From contig NZ_JACOPD010000002.1 of assembly GCF_014287955.1 (NCBI RefSeq), positions 1-64,000 of the forward strand: a stretch of 64,000 nt of DNA. Direction: 5' to 3'. The stretch is from Lachnospira hominis (ex Liu et al. 2021) (GTDB taxonomy: Bacteria; Bacillota; Clostridia; Lachnospirales; Lachnospiraceae). Under the pieces are notes generated by a model that saw only the letters and a list, made by a program, of their open reading frames with translations, was not told where the DNA came from and made no database searches. Within the stretch, counting starts at the first letter, position 1; every line of letters begins with the position of its first letter. Of this stretch, positions 25,456 through 34,926 are shown in pieces. The position numbers and the translations under genes are program-made.

Positions 25456-25713
25456 TTAGAAATTAATATTCAATATAGCAGCAATAACAATAAATGCGAT
25501 TGCAAGTATCTTTGTAAATAATACAAGCTTACCTTCTATTGAACGTCCTTTATTCTTACCCCAGTAAGTATCAGCAGCACCGCTGATTGCACCAGACAAG
25601 CCTGTCTGCTTGCTTTCCTGCATAAGAACTACAATTGTTATTGCAATACAAACTAATATAAAAAGTCCCATAAGTAATACTCTAAATGTATCTGCCCATG
25701 ACATTCCAAACAT
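25456..25713 (-). CDS. secG: Preprotein translocase subunit SecG
   Basis: About 85 residues with two membrane segments (roughly 9-30 and 62-82) and the conserved link MQESKQTGLSGAISGAADTYWGKNKGRS between them when read in parts. SecG assists SecYE during protein export. The ATG at 25713 follows AGGAGGTG by 7 nt; another ATG nine bases upstream lacks a site. The position between gpmI and rnr is a common Firmicutes arrangement. Confidence 0.93.
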   Translation of the reverse strand: MFGMSWADTFRVLLMGLFILVCIAITIVVLMQESKQTGLSGAISGAADTYWGKNKGRSIEGKLVLFTKILAIAFIVIAAILNINF

Positions 25714-25793
25714 CAGTAACACCTCCTACTTGGTTAAAATCGTCACACAATAGTATAATCTTAACACAAGCATTTAATAATATCAAGTATTTA

Positions 25794-27332
25794 TTATTTC
25801 TTTATCAAGAGAGATTCACCAGTCATTTCTGCCGGCTTCTCAAGTTCCATAATATCTATAAGAGTAGGAATAATATCGCAAAGCTTGCCATTCTCTTTAA
25901 GAGTATATGCCTCATCATAATTTACAAGTATAAACGGAACCGGATTTGTTGTATGTGCTGTATATGGTTCGCCATTGTCATCAATAAGCTTTTCAGCATT
26001 ACCATGGTCAGCACAGATAAACATTACACCATCAACTTCCTTAACAGCCTCTACTACCTTGCCTACACACTCATCAACAGTCTCTATTGCCTTAACAACA
26101 GCGTCCATGATACCTGTATGTCCAACCATATCAGGATTAGCAAAGTTAGTAATTATTACATCATACTTTCCTGAACGTATTGCATCTGTAAACTTCTGGC
26201 ACACTTCAGGTGCACTCATTTCAGGCTGAAGGTCGTATGTTGCAACCTTTGGTGATTTAACAAGAATTCTGTCCTCACCTTCATTTGGCTCTTCAACACC
26301 GCCGTTAAAGAAAAATGTTACATGTGCATATTTCTCTGTCTCAGCAATTCTTGCCTGCTTTAAATGATTCTTTGCAAGGAATTCGCCGAATGTATTTGTA
26401 ATTTCCTGCTTTTTGAACGCAACATACTTATTAGGAATTGTAACATCATAATCTGTGAAGCATACATAATGAACTTTCTTTCTTGGACCTCTGTCAAATC
26501 CAGCAAAATCATCATCACAGAAACATCTGGTAATTTCTCTTGCTCTGTCAGGTCTGAAGTTAAAGCAGATAACTGAATCGCCATCTTTGATAGTTGCAAG
26601 TGGCTTGCCATCTTCCTTAATAACTGTAGGAACAACGAACTCATCAGTCTTTCCGGCTGCATATGAATCGCTTATTGCACATCTTGCACAGGCAGCTTCA
26701 TTACCAACGCCCTCTGTAAGTGCCTTGTATGCTGCTTCAATTCTATCCCATCTGTTATCTCTGTCCATCGCATAATAACGACCCATGATTGAGGCAATCT
26801 TACCTACGCCGATTTCGTCCATCTTGTTATAAAGCTGGTTAATGAAATCTTTTCCTCCGTCTGTTGCCGTATCACGTCCATCCATAAAACCATGAACATA
26901 TACATTTTTAAGACCATTTCTCTTTGCAAGCTCAAGAAGTGCAAATACATGTGTAAGATGGCTGTGAACACCACCGTCTGAAAGAAGTCCATAAAGATGT
27001 AAATCAGAATTATTCTTCTTACAGTTCTCAATTGCACCAAGAAGTTCTTCATTTTCAAAGAAATCACCATCTTCAATAGACTTTGTAATTCTTGTAAGTT
27101 CCTGATATACAATTCTACCTGCACCCATATTAAGATGTCCTACTTCTGAGTTACCCATCTGACCATCCGGAAGTCCTACTGCAAGCCCGCTGGCATATCC
27201 TTTTACAAATGGATATTCTGCCATCAATTTATCCATTACAGGTGTATTGGCATTTGCAATACCATTACCCTCTTTTTTATCACTTAAACCATATCCGTCA
27301 AGTATCATTAAAACCACTGGTTTTTTAGACAT
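25794..27332 (-). CDS. gpmI: 2,3-bisphosphoglycerate-independent phosphoglycerate mutase
   Basis: About 512 residues, the normal length. The alkaline-phosphatase-like core begins MSKKPVVLMILDGYG (metal aspartate D12) and has the catalytic serine in GQMGNSEVGHLNMG (S62). The metal motif VMFICADHGNAE lies near the C-terminus. It interconverts 3- and 2-phosphoglycerate and usually needs manganese. The ATG at 27332 has AAGGAGG upstream; a longer start is unlikely. It follows tpiA in the glycolytic cluster. Confidence 0.97.
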   Translation of the reverse strand: MSKKPVVLMILDGYGLSDKKEGNGIANANTPVMDKLMAEYPFVKGYASGLAVGLPDGQMGNSEVGHLNMGAGRIVYQELTRITKSIEDGDFFENEELLGAIENCKKNNSDLHLYGLLSDGGVHSHLTHVFALLELAKRNGLKNVYVHGFMDGRDTATDGGKDFINQLYNKMDEIGVGKIASIMGRYYAMDRDNRWDRIEAAYKALTEGVGNEAACARCAISDSYAAGKTDEFVVPTVIKEDGKPLATIKDGDSVICFNFRPDRAREITRCFCDDDFAGFDRGPRKKVHYVCFTDYDVTIPNKYVAFKKQEITNTFGEFLAKNHLKQARIAETEKYAHVTFFFNGGVEEPNEGEDRILVKSPKVATYDLQPEMSAPEVCQKFTDAIRSGKYDVIITNFANPDMVGHTGIMDAVVKAIETVDECVGKVVEAVKEVDGVMFICADHGNAEKLIDDNGEPYTAHTTNPVPFILVNYDEAYTLKENGKLCDIIPTLIDIMELEKPAEMTGESLLIKK

Positions 27333-27426
27333 ATCAAAATCCTCCTTGTTTTTGCGAAGCAAAAATTTTATCTTCATTTTTTACCGAACGTATCATACCA
27401 TATAATCCCGAAAAAGTAAAGAAAAA

Positions 27427-27450
27427 GCGGACACAACACTGTGTGTCCGC
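27427..27450 (-). terminator. Terminator of tpiA
   Basis: GCGGACACA (27427-27435) pairs with TGTGTCCGC (27442-27450), and CTTTTTC follows on the minus strand. Confidence 0.85.
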
Positions 27451-27460
27451 AATATTATAA

Positions 27461-28210
27461 TTACTTGTCGTAATGAACTATCTTTGCAAATTCAGGCTTG
27501 AGGCTGGCACCGCCAACAAGACCTCCATCAATATCAGGCATTGAGAATATATGATTGGCATTGCCTGCATTGACACTGCCGCCATATAAAATTCTTATTC
27601 TCTCAGCAACAACCGCACCATATATATCACGTATATTAGTACGAATTGCAGCACATACTTCCTGTGCCTGTTCTGCTGTTGCAACTCTTCCTGTTCCTAT
27701 CGCCCATATAGGTTCGTATGCAATAATACAATTAATAACCTTTTCCGGTGGTATGTATTTGAAAGCGTTGACAATCTGTTTTTTGATAAATTCAAGTGTA
27801 ACTCCGCTCTCACGCTGTTCAAGACTCTCTCCACAGCAAAGAATCGGAAGAAGCTTATGTTCTATAGCTTTCCTCATCTTTTTATTAATTATTTCATCTG
27901 TTTCATGAAAATATTGTCTTCTCTCCGAATGTCCGATTATAACATATGACACTCCGGCATCAACAAGCATCTCAGGCGATAACTCACCTGTATATGCTCC
28001 TTTTTCCTCATAAAACATGTTCTCAGCACCGACTTTTATATTGGTATCCTTCACTTCATTAACAACTGGGACAATATCAATTGCCGGCACACAAAATACG
28101 ACGTCTACGTCGTCATTCTTTACCATTGGCTTTAGTTCTTCTGCAAGTTTAACAGCTCCGCTTGGAGTCATATTCATCTTCCAGTTACCAGCCACCATTT
28201 TCTTGCGCAT
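27461..28210 (-). CDS. tpiA: Triosephosphate isomerase
   Basis: A 249-residue single-barrel enzyme. Catalytic residues are K11 (AGNWKMN), H94 (IIGHSERR) and E166 ([11 protein letters not shown]). It interconverts dihydroxyacetone phosphate and glyceraldehyde 3-phosphate. It lies between pgk and gpmI, with terminators on both sides, so it may be transcribed separately as well as by read-through. Confidence 0.98.
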   Translation of the reverse strand: MRKKMVAGNWKMNMTPSGAVKLAEELKPMVKNDDVDVVFCVPAIDIVPVVNEVKDTNIKVGAENMFYEEKGAYTGELSPEMLVDAGVSYVIIGHSERRQYFHETDEIINKKMRKAIEHKLLPILCCGESLEQRESGVTLEFIKKQIVNAFKYIPPEKVINCIIAYEPIWAIGTGRVATAEQAQEVCAAIRTNIRDIYGAVVAERIRILYGGSVNAGNANHIFSMPDIDGGLVGGASLKPEFAKIVHYDK

Positions 28211-28321
28211 ACAGATACCCCTCCTGTAACATTAATACATTCGCAAAAACATCACGATTGATTTTATTTAATTATATCATACAATTTCTAAAAATGCCAC
28301 TTATTTTACAGAATTTACGTA

Positions 28322-28356
28322 AAAATTCCCGGAATTTCTTATATGAAATCCCGGGA
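28322..28356 (-). terminator. Terminator of pgk
   Basis: TCCCGGAATTTC (28327-28338) pairs with GAAATCCCGGGA (28345-28356) with one mismatch, and AATTTTTA follows on the minus strand. Confidence 0.8.
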
Positions 28357-28384
28357 CATATATAAAAATTATGTCAGTCGGTTT

Positions 28385-29578
28385 TTACTTGTCGTTAGCA
28401 GCTTCTACACCTGGAAGTTCTTTACCCTCAAGGAACTCAAGAGAAGCACCGCCACCTGTAGAGATATGTGTCATCTTATCGCCAAAACCAAGATTATTTA
28501 CAGCTGCAGCTGAATCACCGCCACCAATAATTGTTGTAGCGTCTTTTAATGCTGCAAGTTCTTCTGCAACAGCGATTGTACCCTTTGCAAAGTTAGGAAA
28601 TTCAAATACACCCATTGGTCCGTTCCATACTACAGTCTTAGCATCTTTTAATGCATCCTTGTAGAGTTCACATGACTTAGGTCCAATATCCATACCCATA
28701 TCATCATCTTCCTGATGACCTGCAGCTACGATACGGCTAGGTGTATCATTCTTAAATTCCTTTGTTACAACTGTATCAATAGGAATCAAAAGCTTAACGC
28801 CTTTCTTTTCAGCCTTTTCCATCATCTCTTTAGCATATTCAAGGTAATCATCCTCTACGAGAGACTTACCTACATTACCACCATGAGCTTTCTGGAATGT
28901 ATATGACATACCGCCACCGATGATAAGTGTATCAACCTTGTCAAGAAGGTTATTGATAACTGAAATCTTTGATGAAACTTTAGATCCACCAAGAATAGCC
29001 ACAAATGGTCTTACAGGATTATTTACTGCGTTGCCAAGGAAATCAATTTCCTTCTGCATAAGATAACCAACAACTGCTGTATCAACAAACTTTGTAACAC
29101 CAACATTTGAACAATGTGCTCTGTGAGCTGTACCAAATGCATCATTTACAAATACATCACAGATAGAAGCGAGATCTTTAGAAAACGCTTCACCATTCTT
29201 TGTTTCTTCAGGACGGAAACGTGTATTCTCAAGAAGAATAACATCACCATTCTTCATATCTGCTATTGCAGCTCTTGCATTATCGCCAACAACTGTGTCA
29301 TCAGCAGCAAACTTTACTTCCTGACCAAGAAGTTCTGAAAGTCTCTTTGCAACAGGTGCAAGTGAAAATGTTGCATCTGGTCCCTTAGGTTTTCCGAGAT
29401 GTGAACAAAGAATAACCTTACCACCATCAGCGATAAGCTTCTTGATTGTAGGAAGTGCAGCAACAAGACGTGTCTCATCTGTTATTCTGTCTCCATCAAG
29501 TGGTACATTAAAATCACATCTGCATAATACTCTTTTGCCATTAACGTTGATATCATCAACAGACTTTTTATTAAGCAT
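28385..29578 (-). CDS. pgk: Phosphoglycerate kinase
   Basis: A 397-residue enzyme of standard length. The N-terminal domain has [10 protein letters not shown] and SHLGKPKG (substrate-binding arginine and histidine), and the nucleotide side ends with GGGDSAAAV and [14 protein letters not shown]. It makes ATP from 1,3-bisphosphoglycerate. GGAGGAAAT precedes the ATG. It follows gap and precedes tpiA. Confidence 0.98.
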   Translation of the reverse strand: MLNKKSVDDINVNGKRVLCRCDFNVPLDGDRITDETRLVAALPTIKKLIADGGKVILCSHLGKPKGPDATFSLAPVAKRLSELLGQEVKFAADDTVVGDNARAAIADMKNGDVILLENTRFRPEETKNGEAFSKDLASICDVFVNDAFGTAHRAHCSNVGVTKFVDTAVVGYLMQKEIDFLGNAVNNPVRPFVAILGGSKVSSKISVINNLLDKVDTLIIGGGMSYTFQKAHGGNVGKSLVEDDYLEYAKEMMEKAEKKGVKLLIPIDTVVTKEFKNDTPSRIVAAGHQEDDDMGMDIGPKSCELYKDALKDAKTVVWNGPMGVFEFPNFAKGTIAVAEELAALKDATTIIGGGDSAAAVNNLGFGDKMTHISTGGGASLEFLEGKELPGVEAANDK

Positions 29579-29654
29579 AGTTTATTTCCTCCAAATTCAT
29601 TTCTGACATACGATGAATAAATCCATCACAAAATAATACTTGATATAAGATAAA

Positions 29655-29688
29655 AACCAGAGAATATCATAATATATATTCTCTGGTT
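29655..29688 (-). terminator. Terminator of gap
   Basis: AACCAGAGAATAT (29655-29667) pairs with ATATTCTCTGGTT (29676-29688), with T-runs on both strands. It separates gap from pgk. Confidence 0.85.
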
Positions 29689-29717
29689 TTTTCTCTCGTT
29701 ACTTATATGTTAAACGA

Positions 29718-30746
29718 TTAGTTTAATTCAGCAAAATACTTGATTGTTCTAACCATCTGGCTTGTGTATGAATTTTCATTATCATACCAAGAAACAACCT
29801 GTACCTGACATCCACCATTAGGAAGCTCATTAACCATTGTCTGTGTAGCATCGAATAATGAACCAAATCTCATACCAACGATATCGCTAGATACGATCTG
29901 CTCTGTGTTATAACCGAATGACTCTGTAGCAGCAGCCTTCATAGCAGCGTTAACTTCATCAACTGTAACCTTCTTAGCAACTACAGCATTAAGAATTGTT
30001 GTAGAACCTGTAGGTGTAGGAACTCTCTGAGCAGCTCCGATAAGCTTGCCATTAAGTTCTGGGATAACAAGACCGATAGCCTTAGCAGCACCTGTTGAGT
30101 TAGGAACGATGTTGCAAGCACCTGCTCTTGATCTTCTTAAATCACCCTTTCTCTGTGGACCATCAAGAATCATCTGGTCACCTGTGTAAGCATGAATTGT
30201 ACACATGATACCTGATTCGATTGTTGCACAATCATTAAGAGCCTTAGCCATAGGAGCTAAACAGTTTGTTGTACAAGAAGCAGCTGAGATAATCTGATCA
30301 TCTGCTGTAAGTGTCTCATGGTTTACATTGTAAACGATAGTCTTTAAATCATTACCAGCTGGTGCAGAAATAACAACCTTCTTAGCACCTGCATTGATAT
30401 GAGCCTGAGCCTTAGCCTTTGATGTATAGAAACCTGAACACTCAAGAACTACATCAACACCAATTTCGCCCCATGGGCAGTTGTTAGCATCTGGCTCTTT
30501 ATAAATTTTGATTGTCTTACCTTTAACAGTAATTGTACCAGCTTCATCATCAGCAGTAACCTGATCTTCTTCACCGAAGTTTACATATCTACCCTGTGAT
30601 GAATCATACTTTAAAAGATGAGCTAACATCTTAGGACTTGTTAAATCGTTGATAGCTACTACTTCGTATCCTTCTGCACCAAACATCTGTCTGAATGCAA
30701 GTCTGCCGATACGTCCAAAACCATTAATTGCAACTTTTACTGACAT
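29718..30746 (-). CDS. gap: Glyceraldehyde-3-phosphate dehydrogenase
   Basis: A 342-residue NAD-dependent enzyme. The Rossmann motif is [13 protein letters not shown] near the start, and the catalytic cysteine is C158 in [12 protein letters not shown]. It oxidises glyceraldehyde 3-phosphate to 1,3-bisphosphoglycerate. TTAGGAGG precedes the ATG, and a well-formed promoter lies upstream. It heads the order gap-pgk-tpiA-gpmI. Confidence 0.98.
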   Translation of the reverse strand: MSVKVAINGFGRIGRLAFRQMFGAEGYEVVAINDLTSPKMLAHLLKYDSSQGRYVNFGEEDQVTADDEAGTITVKGKTIKIYKEPDANNCPWGEIGVDVVLECSGFYTSKAKAQAHINAGAKKVVISAPAGNDLKTIVYNVNHETLTADDQIISAASCTTNCLAPMAKALNDCATIESGIMCTIHAYTGDQMILDGPQRKGDLRRSRAGACNIVPNSTGAAKAIGLVIPELNGKLIGAAQRVPTPTGSTTILNAVVAKKVTVDEVNAAMKAAATESFGYNTEQIVSSDIVGMRFGSLFDATQTMVNELPNGGCQVQVVSWYDNENSYTSQMVRTIKYFAELN

Positions 30747-30801
30747 AAAAATTTCCTCCTAATATAAATTAGATTGTTAATTATTAATCAACTAGATTGT
30801 A

Positions 30802-30830
30802 TTTTACATAATATAAGTAAAAATATCAAG
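30802..30830 (-). promoter_or_regulatory. Promoter of gap
   Basis: On the minus strand TTGATA (30825-30830) and TAAAAT (30802-30807) are separated by 17 bp. The leader to the ATG at 30746 would be about 50 nt. Confidence 0.7.
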
Positions 30831-30890
30831 TATTAATTACCTTTTTTTACAAAATGCAAAAAAAATCTTTATATAAAGCTCTTCATTTAG

Positions 30891-32579
30891 TTAATTTGAC
30901 GAAATTTCTTCCTGAACACACTCCGCAACATTTTTTGCATGATCCGACATTCTCTCAAGATTTGATAATATATCAAGGAAAACAACGCCATTTGAAGGGA
31001 GACATTTTCCATCCGAAAGCCTTTTTATATGCTTATCCCTCAATTCTTCTTCGAGGTCATCAACCTCATCTTCTATTCTGTATACATCACGTATAGCTGC
31101 CTCATCGCCTGTTTCCCTGGCAACAACTGCCCTGTCAAAACAGCAGAGAACTTTATCCCACAGCTGTCGTAATTCATCCTGCCCACGCTGTGAGAATACA
31201 ATATCATGTTCTATCTTATATTTTGTAAGATCTGCAAGATTTTCCGCATGGTCAGATATTCTTTCAATATCAATTACCGCATGGAACAGGTCATTTACAA
31301 GAAGATGCTGCTTATCTGACAATGACTGGTTATTAAGTTTTATAAGATACGAAGTCAGATATTTTGAATAGTAATCAACTTCTTTTTCAAGCTCATATAT
31401 CCTGTCTACAAGTTCCTGGCTGTTTTCCCTTACTGCCCTTGACGCAATCTCAATATTGTCATAGGCAAGACGTCCCATGTTAATAACTTCATTTTTGGCA
31501 CGTTCAACAGCAACAGACGGCTGTCCGAGAATTCTGTCATCAAAATGCCTGCTGATTTCAAGTTCTTCTTTATCACTTATTTCCTCTATCTGTTCGGTCC
31601 TCTTTTCAGGAACAATAATGCCTGAAAGCTTAACAAGGAGCTTGGCAAAAGGAAACATTACAGCTGTACATGTAATATTAAAAAATGTATGGAATATTGA
31701 TATCTCAACACCCGTTATATTATGAACTGCAATATCCGGTCTTATACAGAAAAGAATAAAGCCAGCTGTACCAAACAGCAACGCACCTGCCACATTAAAC
31801 AATAGATGCATACATGCGGCTCTTTTAGCAGTACGCGTTGTTCCTGCACTCGAAATAAGAGCTGTAACACATGAGCCTATATTTTGTCCAAGTGTTATAA
31901 AAATCGCCGCATTCGTCGTTACAACGCCGTTCATGGCAAGAGTCTGTAATATTCCGACAGATGCTGATGAACTCTGTAAAATCGCAGTAACAACAATACC
32001 GATAATTATTCCAAGAAACGGATTACTGCCTACAATCTTAAATGCATTTGAAAAAATCGGTGCATCTGTGTATGGTGCAATTGATGCACTCATAAATTCA
32101 AGTCCTTCAAACAGAAGACCGATACCAACAAACAACTCACCAACTGTCTTTGACCTGTCTTTTTTTGAAAAAAGACTAACAAATGCACCGATGCCTATAA
32201 GAAGCGGTGCATAAAAAGACGGCTGCAATGCTTTTGCAGCATCACCAATCTGTCCGAGTGATACAATCCATGCTGTAATTGTTGTTCCTATATTGGCTCC
32301 CATAATAACGCCTACAGCCTGAACAAGTGTCATAAGTCCTGCATTTACAAAACCTACAACCATTACTGTTGTCGCACCACTGCTCTGTATAATTGCAGTA
32401 ATAAGTGCACCAACCAATATTGCCAGAAATCTGTTTCTTGTAAGATAGCCAAGCAGCGACTTCATTTTGCCTCCGGCTGATTTCTGCATGCCGTCCGCCA
32501 TTCTATTCATACCATAGAGGAACATTCCTATTCCTCCCGCAAATTCAAACAAGCTGCCTATTCCATTCATTATGAACAT
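30891..32579 (-). CDS. Na/Pi cotransporter family protein with PhoU-like domain
   Basis: A 562-residue protein. The N-terminal 310 residues hold two inverted PF02690 repeats, each with the QSS signature (AIIQSSGATTVM and AILQSSSASVGI), typical of NptA-type sodium/phosphate carriers. The C-terminal 220 residues are a helical PhoU-like domain with paired ERISDHAENL and ERMSDHAKNV motifs. It probably couples phosphate movement to sodium, with the PhoU domain regulating flux; the direction is not known. AAGGA lies 6 nt before the ATG at 32579. Confidence 0.9.
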   Translation of the reverse strand: MFIMNGIGSLFEFAGGIGMFLYGMNRMADGMQKSAGGKMKSLLGYLTRNRFLAILVGALITAIIQSSGATTVMVVGFVNAGLMTLVQAVGVIMGANIGTTITAWIVSLGQIGDAAKALQPSFYAPLLIGIGAFVSLFSKKDRSKTVGELFVGIGLLFEGLEFMSASIAPYTDAPIFSNAFKIVGSNPFLGIIIGIVVTAILQSSSASVGILQTLAMNGVVTTNAAIFITLGQNIGSCVTALISSAGTTRTAKRAACMHLLFNVAGALLFGTAGFILFCIRPDIAVHNITGVEISIFHTFFNITCTAVMFPFAKLLVKLSGIIVPEKRTEQIEEISDKEELEISRHFDDRILGQPSVAVERAKNEVINMGRLAYDNIEIASRAVRENSQELVDRIYELEKEVDYYSKYLTSYLIKLNNQSLSDKQHLLVNDLFHAVIDIERISDHAENLADLTKYKIEHDIVFSQRGQDELRQLWDKVLCCFDRAVVARETGDEAAIRDVYRIEDEVDDLEEELRDKHIKRLSDGKCLPSNGVVFLDILSNLERMSDHAKNVAECVQEEISSN

Positions 32580-32819
32580 TTACCGTCCTTTTCGTCACAT
32601 AGTATTTTAATTTTGTGTTAATTTAATTTTACACTTATTTTACATAATATCAATTGCAATCATTAATTTCAAGTTATATTCAATCGTTTTTATAAAAAAG
32701 CCGTAATGTTTTCAAAATTGTCACAAATATGGTATACTTAATTTTGAAAAAATAAACACATTACACATGTGCATTTTATACATTTGAATTATTACAGCTA
32801 TGAAGATTGGAGATTAAAC

Positions 32820-33635
32820 ATGAACAGACCTGCCGACTTTCACACACACAGCCTTTTCTCTTCGGATTCTGATGCAAAACCCGAAGAAAACATTAAAGCT
32901 GCGATAAATCTTGGACTTTCGTCAATATGCTTTACTGAACACAATGATTTTGATTTTCCACCGGAAGATAACAAAGATGTGTTATTCCAGCTTGATTTTG
33001 ACAATTATATTTCAAGTATTGCCAGCATCAAAGAATTATATTCAGAACAGATTCCTGTATATATAGGTGTTGAACAGGGACTTTGCCGCTCCGCCGCAGA
33101 CAGAATTAATGACTACGACAAAAATCATATTCTTGATTTTATAATAGGTTCTTCCCATCTTGTATACGGCAATGATCCTTACTATCCAAAATTCTGGGAA
33201 GGCCGCAACATAGATGAAGTAATCAATGCTTACTACGAAAGTATCCTTGATAATTTAGACACTTGTAATAATTTTGATATTTATGGTCATATTGATTATA
33301 TAATACGTTATATTCCGGATAAATCATACAAGTATAACTATAAGAACTTTTCTGATATCATTGATGAAGTGTTAAAAAAAATCATCTATAATGGCAAAGG
33401 AATAGAGATTAACACTGCAGGGCTTCGTTATGGTCTTAATGCCACAAACCCATCAGCCGAAATAGTTTTAAGATACCGCGAACTCGGTGGTGAAATAATA
33501 ACCATCGGCTCAGATGCACATTACAGCCGCGATATCGGAAGCGGATTTGATATTGCCTACGATATGCTCAAATCATGTAATTTCAAATATTATAATATCT
33601 TCAGGAAGAGAAAGCCCGAATTTATACAGTTATAA
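32820..33635 (+). CDS. PHP-domain phosphatase, histidinol-phosphatase family
   Basis: About 271 residues. Metal-binding motifs of PHP phosphoesterases are all visible: DFHTHSLFSSDS at the start, FTEHNDFDF, GVEQG, IGSSHLVY, YGHIDY, and IGSDAHYSRDIG near the end. The length and motifs match HisK-type histidinol phosphatases, though related PHP enzymes act on other phosphates, and no his genes are nearby. The ATG at 32820 follows TTGGAG; the frame is open for 17 codons upstream without a better site. A possible extended -10 (TGGTATACT) lies about 85 bp upstream. Confidence 0.85.
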   Translation: MNRPADFHTHSLFSSDSDAKPEENIKAAINLGLSSICFTEHNDFDFPPEDNKDVLFQLDFDNYISSIASIKELYSEQIPVYIGVEQGLCRSAADRINDYDKNHILDFIIGSSHLVYGNDPYYPKFWEGRNIDEVINAYYESILDNLDTCNNFDIYGHIDYIIRYIPDKSYKYNYKNFSDIIDEVLKKIIYNGKGIEINTAGLRYGLNATNPSAEIVLRYRELGGEIITIGSDAHYSRDIGSGFDIAYDMLKSCNFKYYNIFRKRKPEFIQL

Positions 33636-33644
33636 AAATATATC

Positions 33645-33690
33645 AAAGCAGGGAATTTCTGCATTAATATGCTTACGTTCCCTGCTTTTG
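33645..33690. terminator. Bidirectional terminator
   Basis: AAAGCAGGGAA (33645-33655) pairs with TTCCCTGCTTT (33678-33688), with T-rich sequence on both sides. It separates the convergent PHP phosphatase and cysteine desulfurase genes. Confidence 0.8.
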
Positions 33691-34845
33691 TTATACATAT
33701 TTTCTTAACTCTTCTACATTTCTTTTTATACATTCCACAACATAATCAACCTGTTTTTTTGATATTTCTTCATTTATTGTAAATCGCACTGTCGAATATG
33801 CTCTCTCATCAGAAAGGCCTATTGCTTTGAGGACATGCGATGGCTCTTTTTGTGCCGATGAACAGGCTGACCCGGCAGATGCACATATCCCCTGCTGGTC
33901 AAGCATCAATATAAGTGTAGCACCATCAACACCTTTAAACGAAAAATTCATATTATTAGGAAGACGCTCTTGTTCATCTCCATTAAGCCAGACATCTTTT
34001 ATCTGCGTTGTGACCTTTTTTATCATATAATCACGGAGCATTTTTTCTTTTTTTATCCTCATATCCCTGTTTGTCATTGCTATCTGTGCCGCTTTTGCAA
34101 GCCCTATTATTCCAGCAACATTTTCAGTTCCGGCACGCATCCCGTATTCCTGACCTCCGCCATTAATAAATGGTGTTTTAAGCTTTCCCTTTTTTATATA
34201 TAAAAAGCCTACGCCCTTAGGTCCCCTTATTTTATGTGCACTAACACTAAGCATATCAACATTCATTGCATTTACATCTATATATATATTTGTATAAGCC
34301 TGGACTGCATCCGTGTGAAATAAGATGTTTCTTTCATGTGCAATTCTTCCTATGGCAGCCACCGGTTCAACCGTTCCAATCTCATTATTGGCTGCCATAA
34401 CTGATATTAAAAATGTATCACGGAAAATATTACGCTCAATTGCTGCTGTTCTTACTTTACCCTTTTTATCTACCGGAATCTTGATTATTCTGCAATGTCT
34501 CTTCTCAAGTGAATCACATGTTCTTAAAATTGCATGATGCTCTATCGGTGTTGTAATTATGCTTCCATATGGGTGTTCCTGTGCAGCCATTTTCAAAGCC
34601 CAGTTATCAGATTCTGAACCTCCCGATGTGAAAAAAATTTCATCCGGCCCTGCTCCTATTGTTGATGCAAGCAGTTCTCTTGCCTGCGTAATATCTTTTT
34701 TTATATTTTTAGAAAATGTATATATGCCGGAAGGGTTGCCATATCTGTTTCCCATGTACGGAAGCATCGCCCTGACAACATCCGGGTGCATTTTTGTAGT
34801 TGCGGCATTGTCCATATATATCATTACATCACATGCACCTTTCAT
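33691..34845 (-). CDS. Cysteine desulfurase (NifS/IscS family)
   Basis: About 384 residues. PLP is bound by the lysine in SVSAHKIRGPKG (K205), and the active cysteine lies in a SACSS loop (C328), with FFTSGGSESDNWAL and HTDAVQ as further family motifs. It removes sulfur from cysteine for iron-sulfur or thio-cofactor assembly. The loop SAGSACSSAQ fits the IscS/NifS class rather than SufS. The start is uncertain: an ATG at 34845 follows AGGA, while MIYMDNAATT at 34824 would match the usual N-terminus. No iscU or thiI is adjacent in this window. Confidence 0.92.
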   Translation of the reverse strand: MKGACDVMIYMDNAATTKMHPDVVRAMLPYMGNRYGNPSGIYTFSKNIKKDITQARELLASTIGAGPDEIFFTSGGSESDNWALKMAAQEHPYGSIITTPIEHHAILRTCDSLEKRHCRIIKIPVDKKGKVRTAAIERNIFRDTFLISVMAANNEIGTVEPVAAIGRIAHERNILFHTDAVQAYTNIYIDVNAMNVDMLSVSAHKIRGPKGVGFLYIKKGKLKTPFINGGGQEYGMRAGTENVAGIIGLAKAAQIAMTNRDMRIKKEKMLRDYMIKKVTTQIKDVWLNGDEQERLPNNMNFSFKGVDGATLILMLDQQGICASAGSACSSAQKEPSHVLKAIGLSDERAYSTVRFTINEEISKKQVDYVVECIKRNVEELRKYV

Positions 34846-34926
34846 TATTTTCCTGTTAATATTATATTCATAAATCACATATAATTGATAATAATAAGAC
34901 TGTTTACTTACGTTTACGGAGGCATT

